Shown piece after piece: positions 10,867-21,510 of a DNA stretch of 64,000 nt (position 1 is its first letter; each line of letters starts with the position of its first letter). The stretch lies in NCBI GenBank assembly GCA_964007475.1, contig CAXFZM010000551.1:248001-312000 (forward strand), in the 5' to 3' direction. A program made the position numbers and the translations under genes. This DNA comes from Hybos culiciformis. Its lineage: Eukaryota > Arthropoda > Insecta > Diptera > Hybotidae. Below the pieces are notes generated by a model. It worked only from the letters and a program-made list of their open reading frames with translations. It made no database searches and was not told the DNA's origin.

Positions 10867-11150
10867 TCAATTTAGAAGTAGCAATTTTTTAACATTTTTA
10901 TTTTGTTTATTATTATGTATTTTCATTGCAGAATTTTCACGACGATTTTTAATTATTTTATGAGTGCCAATTTGTTGAGAGTTTGGGTTTGTATTATATC
11001 CACAACTAGATCTTAAATTGGAAAACATATTTTCAAGGGGATTTTGGTTTAAACGGCTAATTAATAAAAAACCTAATTTCGTTATCATCAATTACATCTG
11101 TAGCTAATGTTGCTTTTATGCTTTGAACTGTTTTTTTGATCGAATGTGCA
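10867..11150 (-). pseudogene. P-element/THAP9-like transposase fragment
   Basis: The minus strand reads SRLNQNPLENMFSNLRSSCG followed by NTNPNSQQIGTHK. Upstream, one frame over, it reads TVQSIKATLATDVIDDNE. The motif RLNQDPLENFF..IR..GG....P is characteristic of the C-terminal part of P-element and THAP9-type transposases. Only about 80 residues are left, with a frameshift between the two pieces. It abuts the LINE fragment that starts near 11161. The 320 bases to its left (10544-10866) hold nothing recognisable. Confidence 0.5.
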
Positions 11151-11160
11151 AGCACAATAG

Positions 11161-12262
11161 TTGAACCTCGTTTTATCCTTTTTAATAAATCAATTTCACT
11201 GTGTAGTTTCCCAAGTATTTGGAAGACATATTATTCCACTTCATAAAAAGTGCAATAAAAATGATATTCAGAACTACAGGCCCATTGCCCGCCTTTCTTC
11301 TCTTCCCAAATTGTTTGAATCAATTATTGCCGATAGCCTGCAGTTTCTTATAAAACCTATTATTTCAGAAAGGCAACACGGCATTGTCCGTTGTAAATCA
11401 ACCACTACCAACCTTTTGGACTTTACTAATTTTTGTAACACCAACTTTCTTTCGAAAAATGCAGTCGACTGCATTTTCACAGATTTTTCTAAAGCATTTG
11501 ACAGGCTTTGTCACAGAACTCTAATTTCTAAATTAGACAAAATGGGATTTAATGCTGGTTTTATTAAATGGGCAACCGATTACTTGTCAAATCGCTATTA
11601 CCAAGTTTTGTTTGATAATAATTTTTCAACCCCTTTTTTAGTAAATTATGGCGTTCCACAAGGCATTCATCTAAGACCAATTTTTTTCATAATATTTATT
11701 AATGACTTACCAAACATTCTTAACTCATCCGAAACTCTTATTTATGCAGATGACGCAAAGATTTAAAAAACTATTTCATGCCATTCTGATTGCCTTGACT
11801 TGCAAAATGATCTTGACATCTTTTATAATTGGTGTACTTCGAATAATCTTGAGTTGAATATCGGTAAATGTAACTTTATGTCACTTTATAGAAAAACAAA
11901 TACCGTTTAGGATCCTCCGCTTTGTCAGAGGTATATGAAGTCAATGACCTTGGCATTTTGTTTGACAGAAAATTAAATTTCATAAACCATATTAATTGTA
12001 TTGCAAATAAGGCTTGTCGTATTCTTGGCTTTATTAAAAAGCAGTCACGAGATTTTAATGATCCCTATGTATTAAAAATTTTATACACCTCGTTTGTTCG
12101 TCCTATCCTCGAATACGCATGTCAAGTTTGGAATCCTTTTTATAATGTTCATTCTTCCAGAATTGAGTCTGTTCAGAAAAACTTCCTACGTTTTGCGTTA
12201 AGACATCTTAACTTGCAAAATAACTTTAATCTTCCCCCTTATTATGAAAGACTACAAGGCTG
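11161..12262 (+). pseudogene. Jockey-like LINE, RT fragment
   Basis: The first frame (to 11766) covers RT motifs YRPIARLSSLPKLFESII, motif A IFTDFSKAFDRLCH, motif B YGVPQGIHLRPIFF and motif C IYADDAKI, where a TAA follows at once. The frame continues past that stop to about 11907, then shifts, and 11922-12262 reads the C-terminal part (DLGILFDRKLNFINHI, RPILEYACQVWNPFY). It resembles the LINE at 14013-19018 throughout (KSTTTNLL, YACQVW.PFY, RIESVQK.FLRFALR), so both belong to one family. It is 5'-truncated and ends abruptly where another repeat begins. Confidence 0.82.
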
Positions 12263-12422
12263 GATTTACCCTTAGGCTAAGAAGACTGTAGCCTAGGGCC
12301 CCGTTGACTTGCGAGCCCCCAAATTCAACTGTTTTATTATTTTAATTAAAAAAATTAAATTTTTACTTTTAAAAGTTAGTTTTAGAAAGTAAAATTTTCT
12401 CGAAAGCACAATTCTTTTCATA
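12256..12422 (+). mobile_element. Terminal fragment of a DNA transposon (tentative)
   Basis: The LINE frame ends in AAGGCTGGATTTACCCTTAGG..GGGCCCCGTTGACTTGC, a GC-richer stretch resembling the outer end of hAT elements that start CAG.GG(C/T)GG.TTTACC. The other end is not found, because the Tc1 element starts at 12423. The assignment is by resemblance only. Confidence 0.3.
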
Positions 12423-12596
12423 TACAGTTGCTCCCAATATTTTTCGCTCACTAAGTTTTTTAATAAAAAAAGTGATATTTAGAGTAGTAATTCAAACATT
12501 TTAATAAAACAAGAAATAAGATTTAATTCATGACATATTCAGCATTAAAAATTGTGAAAAAATTCTTTACATTTATAATAACACTCACAGGATGTA

Positions 12597-13184
12597 TAAT
12601 AGAAATGGATGACTACTTGTCAAAAATTTGTATGAAAATTGTTGTTGTTGGCAAAAATTGAAAATTTGTAAACAACATTTTCTTATTGAAAAGGGAAAAA
12701 AGCAAATAACTTTATTAAATAAGCTCAACTGGATTTTAATTCACTTATTTCCGGCTCGACATCAAGTAACCGAAATTTTTTTTTATTATTATTTTGTCAT
12801 CACAATTTTCAAAATTTTTAAATTTGAAGAAAAAAAAATAAAATTTAGTGAAATTTAGCAAAGAAAAATCTAAAAATGAAGGAATGTATTATCAAAGGAT
12901 GGAAGTCAAATAATGGAAAATTTGAAAAATATTCATTTGTTTGGCAAGTTTGATGGAAATAAGCTATGAATAAAACAATTACAAAAAATTATTTTTCCCT
13001 ATGTAAAGAGAGCATAATAGTTTTGGTAAGTGGCCACAGAAATCATAAAGTGATTATAATAGGCGCATCGTGACCGGCTTGTCAAAGCGGCTTACGTTTT
13101 TTCCTTTTCAATACTATTTTTTAATTTTTTGTTTTTTTTTTTAATTTTCGAAACGGCGCACGAAGTAGTCATCCATTTCTATTA
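12597..13184. mobile_element. MITE with 24-bp TIRs at a TA site
   Basis: TATAATAGAAATGGATGACT.. at 12595-12618 is exactly mirrored at 13163-13186 (24 of 24). Counting TA as the duplicated target leaves a 588-bp element. No protein frame is credible inside. It lies in the 3' flank of the Tc1 transposase, between the two left direct repeats. Confidence 0.65.
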
Positions 13185-13319
13185 TAGATCTTATGATAAT
13201 ACTTAATAAAAAAAAACAAAAAAAACAAAATTATGTTCTAAAAAAGTGCTCACAATAATATTCGCTCACAATTGAAATTTTTCTTATATATTATAAGTAA
13301 AAATGAAATTAATGATGCC

Positions 13320-14010
13320 TTAATATATTGGTTGGTAGCCTTTAGCTTTGATAACTGCTTTAAATCGATTTGGCTTTGATTCGACAAGTTTCGTTGTTAT
13401 ATCAGCTGTAATATTGTCCCATTCATGTTGTAAAGCAATTTTTAACGTTTCTTTGGATGAAATGGTGTGACGCCTTAATTTTTCTCAAGTATTGCAAACA
13501 GGTGTTCTATGGGGTTAAGGTCTGGGGACTAAGGTGGAGTTTTTAGAAGCCGTGGAGCATTATATAGCAACCATTCTTTATTTATTAGGGCTGTATGCTT
13601 CGCGTCGTTATCTTGTTGGAACATGTAGACCCGAGGCATCTGTAATTTAATTTTTGAAGGCTTCAAATTTTCTTTTAAAATGTTTAAGTAACCCCATTTG
13701 TCCATTTTAGTGTCAATAAAAACCAGGTTTCCCACACCACTAGCTGCCATACACCCCCAGACCATAGCATTGCCACCACCATCCTTAACAGTGGGAATAA
13801 TATTTTCTTTATCCATACATATTTCGCTCCATCGGATCCAAAAATTTTATATTTACTCTCATCACTAAAAATTACAGTTTTCCAAAATTCTACATCTTTA
13901 CTTACATAAATTTTTGCAAATTCTAATCTTTTCTTTCTGTTTATCTCACTAATACATGGTTTTTTCTTGGCTATTCTACCTGGCTATTCTACCAGTATTG
14001 TATTCCAGTC
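13320..14010 (-). pseudogene. Tc1 transposase, C-terminal part (DDE catalytic domain)
   Basis: Landmarks in order on the minus strand are KKKPCISEINRKKRLEFAK, FWKTVIFSDESKY (first catalytic Asp), VWGCMAASGVGNLVFID, FQQDNDAKHTA (second Asp) and SPDLNPIEHLF (catalytic Glu), followed by a tail ending KAVIKAKGYQPIY at the stop near 13320. The codon before SPDLNPIEH is TAG where Gln is usual, another stop and a frameshift follow, and frames also change near 13810. A 13-bp tandem duplication (TGGCTATTCTACC twice, 13968-13993) lies near the break. The piece ends where the LINE is inserted. Confidence 0.82.
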
Positions 14011-14198
14011 TTTAACGTGTTAAGTTGTGTTGCGGATAAAATTACTTTTATTTGTTTTTTAATTACATAATTTTTCTTGACCTACACTTAAATTTTTTGT
14101 GCTTACTTGCAATTTTTTTTTTTTTTATATATTAAAGAAATTTAAATTAAACTAAATTTTTATTGTGATTAATCGTAAGTTTAATTTTATATTCTAAA

Positions 14199-14366
14199 AT
14201 GACAAACAAGTGCGATTTACCATCATGCTCTAACTATGATAAAAAATCAAAGTTTATTACTTGTAAAGGGTTCTGCAAGAAATCCTTCAATGGCTCATGT
14301 TTATTTCGTGACAGAGATTGGAATGATCCAATCTTAGCTGACTACTTTATATGTTCTGACTGCTAA
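14199..14366 (+). pseudogene. LINE ORF1, N-terminal PHD-like zinc finger
   Basis: From the ATG at 14199 the frame reads CDLPSCSNYDK, ITCKGFCKKSFNGSC and YFICSDC. The C..C / C...C / C / C..C spacing is that of the PHD-like finger at the front of ORF1 in several insect LINE families. A TAA at 14364-14366 ends it, but the next ORF1 part continues in the same frame, so this is a single in-frame stop. The finger probably binds protein or RNA in the LINE ribonucleoprotein; that role is inferred. Confidence 0.6.
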
Positions 14367-14948
14367 CATACAGAAGATATTGTTCGTGACATCCAAGAGC
14401 AGCTAATGAAAAACATCAAAGAATTAAAATCTGACAACGACGATTTAATGAATATGGGTCAGAAGACAATTAAATGCAACTCTGACAATTTTGAAGAAAT
14501 GGCTAAAACTTTTGATAATTTAAATTCCTGTATTATTGATAGCCAAAAAGATTTTAAATCAACACAGAAAACGCTGTTAACAACAATTGAGACAGCTATT
14601 GAGTTACAGATTAATAAATATCTATCCACCGTAACCAATGATCTCGACAGCCGTATTGGAAACATTATTGACATTAAATTGAAGCCTTACTTGGATAAAT
14701 TTACCATGATTGACAAGGCAGCTGTAAACGATACCGTGGTTGTCATTGATAGATTGGACACACTCTACAAAAAGCTGAAAGAACTTGTAATGAATAACCA
14801 GCAAGAAATCGCTACTGAAATGCACAATCTAAGCACATCTTTCAATGTAAGTAGTGATAATAATTTAATATCCACATCCCTCACATCCCATGCTAGAAAT
14901 GACAAAGATATTAATGAAATATCACATCCCAATCTCCGCCTACGTTAG
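14367..14948 (+). pseudogene. LINE ORF1, coiled-coil part
   Basis: This is in frame with the zinc-finger part. It begins HTEDIVRDIQEQLMKNIKEL and stays helical and charged to about 14800, with regular hydrophobic spacing, as expected of the trimerising or dimerising coiled coil of ORF1. It ends in a polar Ser/Asn tail at the stop 14946-14948. Confidence 0.6.
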
Positions 14949-15043
14949 CAGATGAATTAAAATAGTCTTCTATACACACAACAAAAACAAAACAGAAGAA
15001 AAAGATAAGCAAGACCAAACCAATCATTGACAAAAAGAAGGAT

Positions 15044-15898
15044 ATGGTCTCTATTCGCATATCAAATGCGCCACCTTACGCTAATACGGAATGGATTAAA
15101 GTATTTATTAAGAATAATTTTAAAGTTAGTATTAATGATTGTAAGTCTGTTACTCCGCGAAAAATAACAAAAAAAAATCTAACCCATATGAATTTCAAGA
15201 TTTCTGCCAGCACCCAAACCTTAACCCTTCTTTTAAATAAGACTTCTATAAATAAGTGGAAAAATATGAAAGTGTCATGCTGGTCTGAAAATGTCCCGAA
15301 TGAAAAACTCCTCAATAAAAAATATAATAAGATTACTCAAAATCAACATTCGACGTCCCCTAAATATAGTAATTTTATACAGGCTGAAACAGTAAATCCT
15401 CCTATCAAAAATCAATTTCAGCCCACCCCGATCAGTAATCCTTACAAACCTCCTGTTAATAATCAATTTCAGCCCACCCCGACTCCACCCTCATTTCTCG
15501 ACCCACTTTTTCCTCCAATCGTTAAATTGACACAAAAGTCTCTTGTGTCTGACAATGGCCGTTATGTTCTGGCACGATTGTGTGACAAAAAATTGTATGA
15601 CGATATAAGATTTTATCTCGCTTACCTGTATGATAAAGATGACTCGTTTAGTATCAATGGAAAGACCACTACTTACATTAGAACCAGACTGTTAGAAGAA
15701 GGACTCCCTACCGACATTACAGAACTTAGATGTCTATATGAGAGATACCATGTTGCTATTGGCCTGCCAACCCAACATATTAACTCAGATCTCTCTTCCT
15801 ATGCTTCGGAGCTGAGAATCAAAAGAATGGACTATGTTCAAAGAATAAGAGAAAATGAACAGAGGTTTTTTCGGTCCATCTCCCACTTCCATAAATAA
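15044..15898 (+). CDS. LINE ORF1, C-terminal RNA-binding part
   Basis: A 284-codon open frame. Residues 1-85 (VSIRISNAPPYANTEWIK.., VSCWSENVPN) look like a small RNA-binding fold. A proline-rich linker with the repeat NNQFQPTP follows, and then a helical C-terminal domain (NGRYVLARLCDKKLYDDIRF, ELRCLYERYHVAIGLP). It is separated from the coiled coil by a stop and a short gap, and overlaps no other frame. It stops 26 bases before the ORF2 frame. No function beyond LINE ORF1 is claimed. Confidence 0.6.
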   Translation: MVSIRISNAPPYANTEWIKVFIKNNFKVSINDCKSVTPRKITKKNLTHMNFKISASTQTLTLLLNKTSINKWKNMKVSCWSENVPNEKLLNKKYNKITQNQHSTSPKYSNFIQAETVNPPIKNQFQPTPISNPYKPPVNNQFQPTPTPPSFLDPLFPPIVKLTQKSLVSDNGRYVLARLCDKKLYDDIRFYLAYLYDKDDSFSINGKTTTYIRTRLLEEGLPTDITELRCLYERYHVAIGLPTQHINSDLSSYASELRIKRMDYVQRIRENEQRFFRSISHFHK

Positions 15899-15924
15899 TA
15901 ATCTTGTCCCGGTTCAAGTAGTAA

Positions 15925-17067
15925 ATGAACCCCAGCATATCTCCATTTACTACCAAGACGAAAAATATACGTCTTAATTCATCTGCCCTCGATCTTGATT
16001 TATATATCCTGATTGAAACATGGCTAACAACTTCTATCTCTAATTTAGAAATTTTCGACTCAACATATTCTGTCTTTAGGAATGATCGATATGCTATGTC
16101 TCACACAGAGCCAAATAGCGGGAGAGTGCCTAGGGGCGGGGGTGTTTTAGTTGCTATAAAGAATTCTTTTCACGCAACAGAAATTGCTTTCTCGAACCAC
16201 GACCCATTAGAAATAGTTGGAATTAGTGTAAGAGGGTTTTCTAGTAATTTATTTATAATAAATTGTTATATTCCCCCAGGTCGAAATATTAATCTATGTC
16301 AGAAATTTGTAACAATTATTGAATCCTTTTCTGAAAACTTAGAACCCTCTGATGAACTCTTCATTTTTGGCGATTTTAATCTCTCCAACATTAGCTGGAT
16401 TCCTCATGATGAAGATAATTTCTTAATCCCTTCTGGAGATCTTAATGAACTTGAATCGATATTCATTAATTCACTAAACTCATGCTTTCTTCAGCAAATC
16501 TCATCCATAAAAAATCAGCAGGATAAACAACTTGATCTCGTTTTTGTTTCTAACTGGGACAAAATTATTCCGATCGAAAGTTCCTGCCCATTAGTTGATA
16601 TAGACTCTTATCATCCCCCCCTAAGTTTTTCCTTATGCATTAATACTCCCTCCTGTCTTAAAAATTTGACATGCTCTATGCATTTTAATTTTAATAAAAC
16701 TAACTTCAATGGACTAAACGAATTTTATAATCATATTGACTTCTCTCTATTATTTCTTGAAAATAATATTGAGCAAATATCGTTGAAATTTTATGAAATC
16801 TTAGTAGAAGGTTTTAATATTTTTACTCCTTTGGAACGAGACAAAGACTGCAATTCCAGTCCGCCTTGGTTTACCCGTGATTTAAAGACATTAAGAAACA
16901 GAAAAAACAAGGTATGGCGCAAGTACCTTAAATCGAAAACTGACAGTGACTATAGTAACTTCATAATTTTATTTAATAACTTTAGAGAACTTTTAAATCA
17001 GTCACATGATCGTTATATTTCAGACATGTCTGTAAAATTGAAATCCAATCCTTCTGGAAATTTGTGA
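15925..17067 (+). pseudogene. LINE ORF2, APE-type endonuclease
   Basis: Catalytic landmarks are LIETWL (Glu), GGGVLVAIKN, FIFGDFNLSNISW (Asp and Asn), QLDLVFVS and DSYHPPLSF (terminal His). The first motif expected in this family, I.YYQN.RG, lies just upstream in another frame (ISIYYQDEKY, near 15938-15975), so the true start is broken by an indel. The frame runs on into the ORF2 linker (PPWFTRDLKTLRNRKNKVWR) and ends at a TGA at 17065-17067. Further linker sequence follows in shifted frames up to about 17440. Confidence 0.8.
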
Positions 17068-17448
17068 ATTCATGAAGAAAATCAGACCAATACCCTTCAT
17101 TTATGAAATTCTTTAATTCTTCGAGTGGTGATTCTGGTACAATATGTTAGTTTTTTCGAAACTTCTTCTCTAAATCGTACCCGGACACCGCATTTAATGC
17201 TTTAGATTCCAATTTCACCCATTTGAATAACTGTCCCAAAACAAACTTCTCCAATCTTTATTTTGACTATGACCTGGTAAAAAAATACTTGAACCGTCTC
17301 GGAAATAATGTTAATATATAAATAATCTTAAAAAATTGTTCCGACGTTCTTGCTCTCCCATTATCCTGCCTCTTCAACCTTTCCTTGTCCTTAGGTATTT
17401 TTCCATCCATCTGGAAAAAGGCATATATCAGACCCATCCATAAAGCCA

Positions 17449-17973
17449 ATGCTAGAAATGATGTCTCTAATTACCGCCCTATCGCAAAGCTTTCGTTCCT
17501 CAATCCCAAAACTGTTTGAACTCATAATCTTTGACGAAATTTATCCTCATTGCACAAAATTTCTTGTTGATAACCAACACGGTTTTATGAAGCATAAATC
17601 GACCACAACAAACTTAGTTGAATGTACTTCCAAATTTCTAGCTAACATAGAGGAAGGTTTTCAAGCAGACGTCGTCTATACTGACTTAAGTAAAGCTTTT
17701 GACATCTTACCACATAGCGTAATTCTTCTTAAAATGAAAGCTTACGGCTTCCCTGAATATTTGATAAACTGGATACAGTCTTACCTGTCGGGGAAAGTTA
17801 CAATGTCACTTTCAGAGGCGTTACATCATCTCCGATTTTAGCAAACTCCGGAGTTCCCCAAGGTAGTCACTTAGGCCCATTACTTTTTATCATTTCTGTA
17901 AATGACGTCGTTTCCGTTCTAAATCATTGTGACGAGCAGATATATGCAGATGATATGAATTTTTTTCAAAAAA
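17449..17973 (+). pseudogene. LINE ORF2, RT fingers and palm
   Basis: The frame to 17841 reads PKLFELIIFDEI, DNQHGFMKHKSTTTNLVE and motif A VYTDLSKAFDILPH. After a one-frame shift the sequence continues with motif B NSGVPQGSHLGPLLF and motif C IYADDMNFF (about 17845-17973). Both Asp residues of motif C are kept. The shift lies between the KV..SL strand and motif B. The upstream YRPIAKLS motif is only readable in another frame (17465-17490). Confidence 0.8.
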
Positions 17974-17976
17974 ATT

Positions 17977-18792
17977 GTGAATGAATGTGATAGCTCTCTG
18001 CTTCAACATGACCTAGACGACTTCTATAATTGGTGTCATGTTAATAATCTTAAGCTTAATATTGGCAAATGCCAATTTGTGACTTATTCCCGTCGAGTAA
18101 ATAGAATTCAAACATCTTACTCTTTTAACAACGAACCTTTGGAAAGAGTTCAATCAATCAAAGATCTCGGCATTTACTTTGATGAAAAACTTTCTTTCAA
18201 AAATCATTACACCTATATCACAAACAAAGCTAATTCAATGTTGGGTTTCGTTAAACGATGGTCCAAAGATTTTCCAGATCCCTATACTTTAAAAGCTCTT
18301 TTTATGACTCTGGTCCGATCAAATCTGGAATATGCCAGCCAAGTCTGGTCTCCGTTCTATCAAGTTCACATTGATAGAATTGAATCCATTCAGAAAAAAT
18401 TTCTGAGATTTGCTTTACGCAATTTATCTTGGTCTGACCCACTTGTTCTTCCATCTTATCAGAACAGACTTAATTTGATTATTTTGACTTCATTAGAAAA
18501 AAGGCGAGAGGTGGCTGATCTCATTTTCCTAATTGAAATTATTAACAATAATATAGTATCCAAATATATTTCCAATAACATTCATTTTACTACAAATTTT
18601 AGATTGCGCTCCCCAAATCTCTTTGTTACTTTTCCCCATAGAACTAATTATTGTAAATTTGAACATGTCAATCGAATGTTGATTTTGGGTAATAGATACA
18701 AAGATTTGATTGACCTTTCCTTATCAAAACAAAAAACTCGATTATCAAAACAAAAAACTCGATTATTTAACCATATTGACTTTCGCTTATAA
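17977..18792 (+). CDS. LINE ORF2, C-terminal domain
   Basis: A 271-codon open frame continues directly from RT motif C. It holds DDFYNWCHVNNLKLNIGKC, DLGIYFDEKLSFKNH, NLEYASQVWSPFY and RIESIQKKFLRFALR, the thumb and tail region of Jockey-like ORF2. Near the end SKQKTRL is duplicated in tandem, matching an exact 21-bp DNA duplication at 18721-18762. It stops at 18790-18792, followed by a 3' UTR of about 225 bases with two TTTTTTGTAAACTGT repeats. Confidence 0.8.
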   Translation: MNECDSSLLQHDLDDFYNWCHVNNLKLNIGKCQFVTYSRRVNRIQTSYSFNNEPLERVQSIKDLGIYFDEKLSFKNHYTYITNKANSMLGFVKRWSKDFPDPYTLKALFMTLVRSNLEYASQVWSPFYQVHIDRIESIQKKFLRFALRNLSWSDPLVLPSYQNRLNLIILTSLEKRREVADLIFLIEIINNNIVSKYISNNIHFTTNFRLRSPNLFVTFPHRTNYCKFEHVNRMLILGNRYKDLIDLSLSKQKTRLSKQKTRLFNHIDFRL

Positions 18793-19021
18793 TATTTTAT
18801 TTCTTACGAATAGAATTATGTTTGTAATTTAATTCTTGCTAAGATAATTATTTTTTTGTTTTTTTAGTATAATAAATATTAAATAATAAATTCTTTCATT
18901 TATTATGTAAGTTAATTTTTGCTTAGATATTGTATATTTTTTGTAAACTGTGGAATTAAGCTTTTTTGTAAACTGTTTGTATTAAGCAGATATGAAATAA
19001 ATTGTTATAAATTGTTATTAA

Positions 19022-19392
19022 ATCCATGACTTCTTAAGCAACGGCGAATGGTTTCATTTGACACATGCTTGCCACTTTCACATGCAAATGTATCGTTTAA
19101 TTTAGGAACACTTAATCGAGGATTTTTTTAATATAATTAACAATTTGCCTTTCATCACCACAATCTAACTTCTTTTTTTTGCCTCGACCGGGTAATGTCC
19201 CACTGTACCATGATTTCTAAACTTACAACAATAAATTTTATTGTTGAGTAGCTCTTATTAACTATTGCAGCTGTTTTTCTATAACAATATTCTTTTAAGA
19301 CCTATGATACTATCAATTTTTTTAAATCATCATGATACCAATGATACTATCAATTTTTTTAAATCATCATCTAACTCTTTTCCGCGACCCAT
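19022..19392 (-). pseudogene. Tc1 transposase, N-terminal part
   Basis: The minus-strand start at 19392 reads MGRGKELDDDLKKLIVSL, then VLKEYCYRKTAAIVNKSYST (helix-turn-helix region), and later VSNETIRRCLRSHGFN. A 30-bp tandem duplication (about 19309-19370, carrying GATGATTTAAAAAAATTG) and several stops destroy the frame. This is the paired-like DNA-binding half of the transposase whose catalytic half is at 13320-14010; the LINE separates them. Confidence 0.75.
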
Positions 19393-19560
19393 TTTTTACG
19401 TAGAACTGAGAAAACAAACTAAATAAATTCAATTAAATTGGTTCCTAAGCCTACTTATCCAAGTTTATTTAAAAGTATTTACAGTTTCGTTCACTTTTGC
19501 TTGCGAAATTTCGGTAAATCCGGTAAAAGTTTATTACTGAGCGAATCATATTGTGAGCTA

Positions 19561-20022
19561 TTTTTTTGACATATTTTAATTTGTTCAGTTCTTTTCCTTT
19601 CCAAGTATTTTCAAATTTTGCAATTCTATCATTTCTTTTTAGATTTTTTCAAAATAATTTAAAAATTTTATCATCTGTGGGAAAAAGTAAAAATTTAAAC
19701 CAAATCAAATTATTTTTCCAATAGTATTTAATAAATTTAATTTTAAAATATTTCAATTGATTCAATATTATTTTACAAAAAATTAAATGTCTATCACTAG
19801 GAAATATAATGCATCGATTGCAGAAATTTAATATTAAAAAAAAATAATTTTAATAAATTACTTTGTCTAATATATTTCACACAAAATTATTTAGATTTTT
19901 ATTTTTTGTTTTATTTTATTTATTTTTTATTTTTTTTTGGAAATTAGGTATAAATTAGGCAACTCTTTTTTTTTTAATTATATTCTAATTAAGAAAATTG
20001 AAGAACAATTAAAAAGTAAAAA
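19561..20022. other. No gene seen; AT-rich spacer
   Basis: A/T-rich sequence between the Tc1 right end and the acidic gene. No TIR partner or coding frame is visible. Confidence 0.4.
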
Positions 20023-20651
20023 ATGTTTGACGTGAATTATTTTAGAACATTTAGAAATATTTTAATGCGGTTTCGATTTGTTGGGAGCCGCACTCTGACC
20101 GACGATCTTTTAGAATTCGTCAAAGATTATGGCCGGGCCCGGATTTATGTACAGGAGTTCGGATCGGAGACGTTTATTATGTTTACGAGTATGATCCATC
20201 AGGATGATGTTCCGGTGAGTTTCATATATTTCATTTTCAATTATTTATTTATTTGTTTATTAAAGATTAATTAAGTCTTAATATTCTACATTAATTTAAC
20301 TAATTTTTTTTTTTTTTTTATTATTATTTATTAGATAGATGTGGTGTCTGACACAACTAATGGGCACAAATATGTTTATTACGGTACCCTGAGGTAATTG
20401 AGATTAGCGATGATGAAGAAGAAGAGTCTGTTCCTGTGGTGGTTGATGATCACGTCATGCGAGAGGAAAGCGATGATGATGATATCAGACACAATGTCGG
20501 TGTCAATGAAATGTTGGTGCATAATGGCATATATAATCCAGTTTCAGACGAAAGTGACGATGAAATAAGTGAAAGTGATGACGAAATGATGGATGAAGTA
20601 GAAGAAGATGACGATGAAAATGATGAGTGGGGGGGAGTACGTATCATCTGA
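20023..20651 (+). CDS. Unknown two-exon protein with acidic tail
   Basis: Exon 1 (20023-20214) begins MFDVNYFRTFRNILMRFRF and ends at the donor CCG|GTGAGT. The intron (about 120 bases) ends in a long T-run and TTATTAG, and exon 2 starts at 20335 with IDVVSDTTNGHKYVYYG. One base later in frame, YPEVIEISDDEEEE leads into a Glu/Asp-rich tail (VSDESDDEISESDDEMMDEV) that stops at 20651. In the frame set by the splice a TAA falls at 20396, so a 1-base frameshift (mutation or sequencing error) must be assumed for the full protein. I do not recognise the family. The acidic tail suggests a nuclear or chromatin-binding protein; that is a guess. A 27-bp tandem duplication follows the stop. Confidence 0.4.
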
Positions 20652-20934
20652 TAGTGGGTATGGTGAAGGAAATTAACTATAAGTAAATGGTGCAGGAAAT
20701 TAACTATAAGTAAATATTAGTATGTAAAAAATAATAATAATAATAATAATAGTACACTCTAGAAAATCGATAGTTTTGGTCGTAATTTTACGTCGATTAT
20801 AATGGTAATTTTTGATGTAATATTACCCTCGTTATTTAAGATTCAACTGATAACGGCGTAAAAAAAATAAATATCACAAAAAATAGTAAAATTGTACAAG
20901 ATGTGTATTTTTTACATTAAAAATAAGGGGCGTC

Positions 20935-21415
20935 GTTGTTTAAAAATTTACTCTTTTTGTATAAATTTACCCTTGTTGGCTTAAAAATATGCACTGCTTG
21001 GTTTAAACTTAAAATTTTTGACTTAAAAATATAAGCTCCTTGGTGTAAGATTACACTCCTTGGTTTAATTATCTGAACTCCCTGTTGTTAACTTACATCC
21101 TGTGGCTTAATAATATGTGCTCTGATATAAATTTACATTATAAGGTTTAAAAATATACACGCCGTTTTGTATGCATACGCTTTGTTGCTTAACATTGTAC
21201 ACTCGTAGTTTAAATTTACACCTGTTGTTCAATAATGAAAACTCTCTAGTGTAAACTTAAACTGTGTGGTTTAATACTGTTGTACTCTATGCTGTAAACT
21301 TACATTCTATGGTTTAATGTGTAGACCCTCCAGTGTAAACTTAAACTCTGTAGATTAATGTGTACACTGCAGGTGTAAATTTAAACTCTGGGATTTAAAA
21401 AAGTACATCAGAGTT
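20935..21415. repeat. Degenerate minisatellite, ~57-60-bp units
   Basis: A unit built from (G)TGTAAACTTACACTC and TGTGGTTTAATAATGT recurs about eight times with much divergence, each unit having two similar halves. It lies wholly inside the TIR element at 20751-22160. Confidence 0.6.
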
Positions 21416-21510
21416 GTAAGTTGTAAGCATATTAGAAATAGCCAACACACCACACAGAAAATGTGTATACCAAATTTATATTTTCTATTTTATATGGTTT
21501 TTAAATTTGA

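Larger units (their letters stand above)
14013..19018 (+). mobile_element. Jockey-like LINE, near full length, inserted in Tc1
   Basis: It contains an ORF1 with a PHD-like finger, coiled coil and C-terminal domain, then ORF2 with endonuclease and RT, and a 3' UTR ending in AATTGTTATAAATTGTTATT. The left flank ATTGTATTCCAGTCTT and the right flank ATTAAATCCATGACTT look like a diverged target duplication of about 16 bases, which sets the borders near 14013 and 19018. All reading frames carry lesions. It interrupts the Tc1 transposase, so it came later. Confidence 0.8.
12423..19560 (-). mobile_element. Tc1-like DNA transposon, dead, with two nested insertions
   Basis: A motif TTGCTC.CAATA..TTCGCTCA occurs at 12423-12451 (preceded by TA CAG), again at 13248-13270, and inverted at 19538-19560. 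With the MITE at 12597-13184 removed, the two left copies are about 230 bases apart. That recalls the IR/DR ends of some Tc1 elements, where each terminal repeat contains two direct repeats. The right end shows one copy only. The transposase reads on the minus strand in two pieces separated by a 5-kb LINE. It moves by cut and paste into TA sites; this copy cannot. Confidence 0.65.

Noticed and set aside
20450..20647. Ser-rich minus-strand frame
   Set aside because: Antisense of GAT/GAA-rich codons of the acidic tail; reading Ser/Thr from such DNA is expected by chance.
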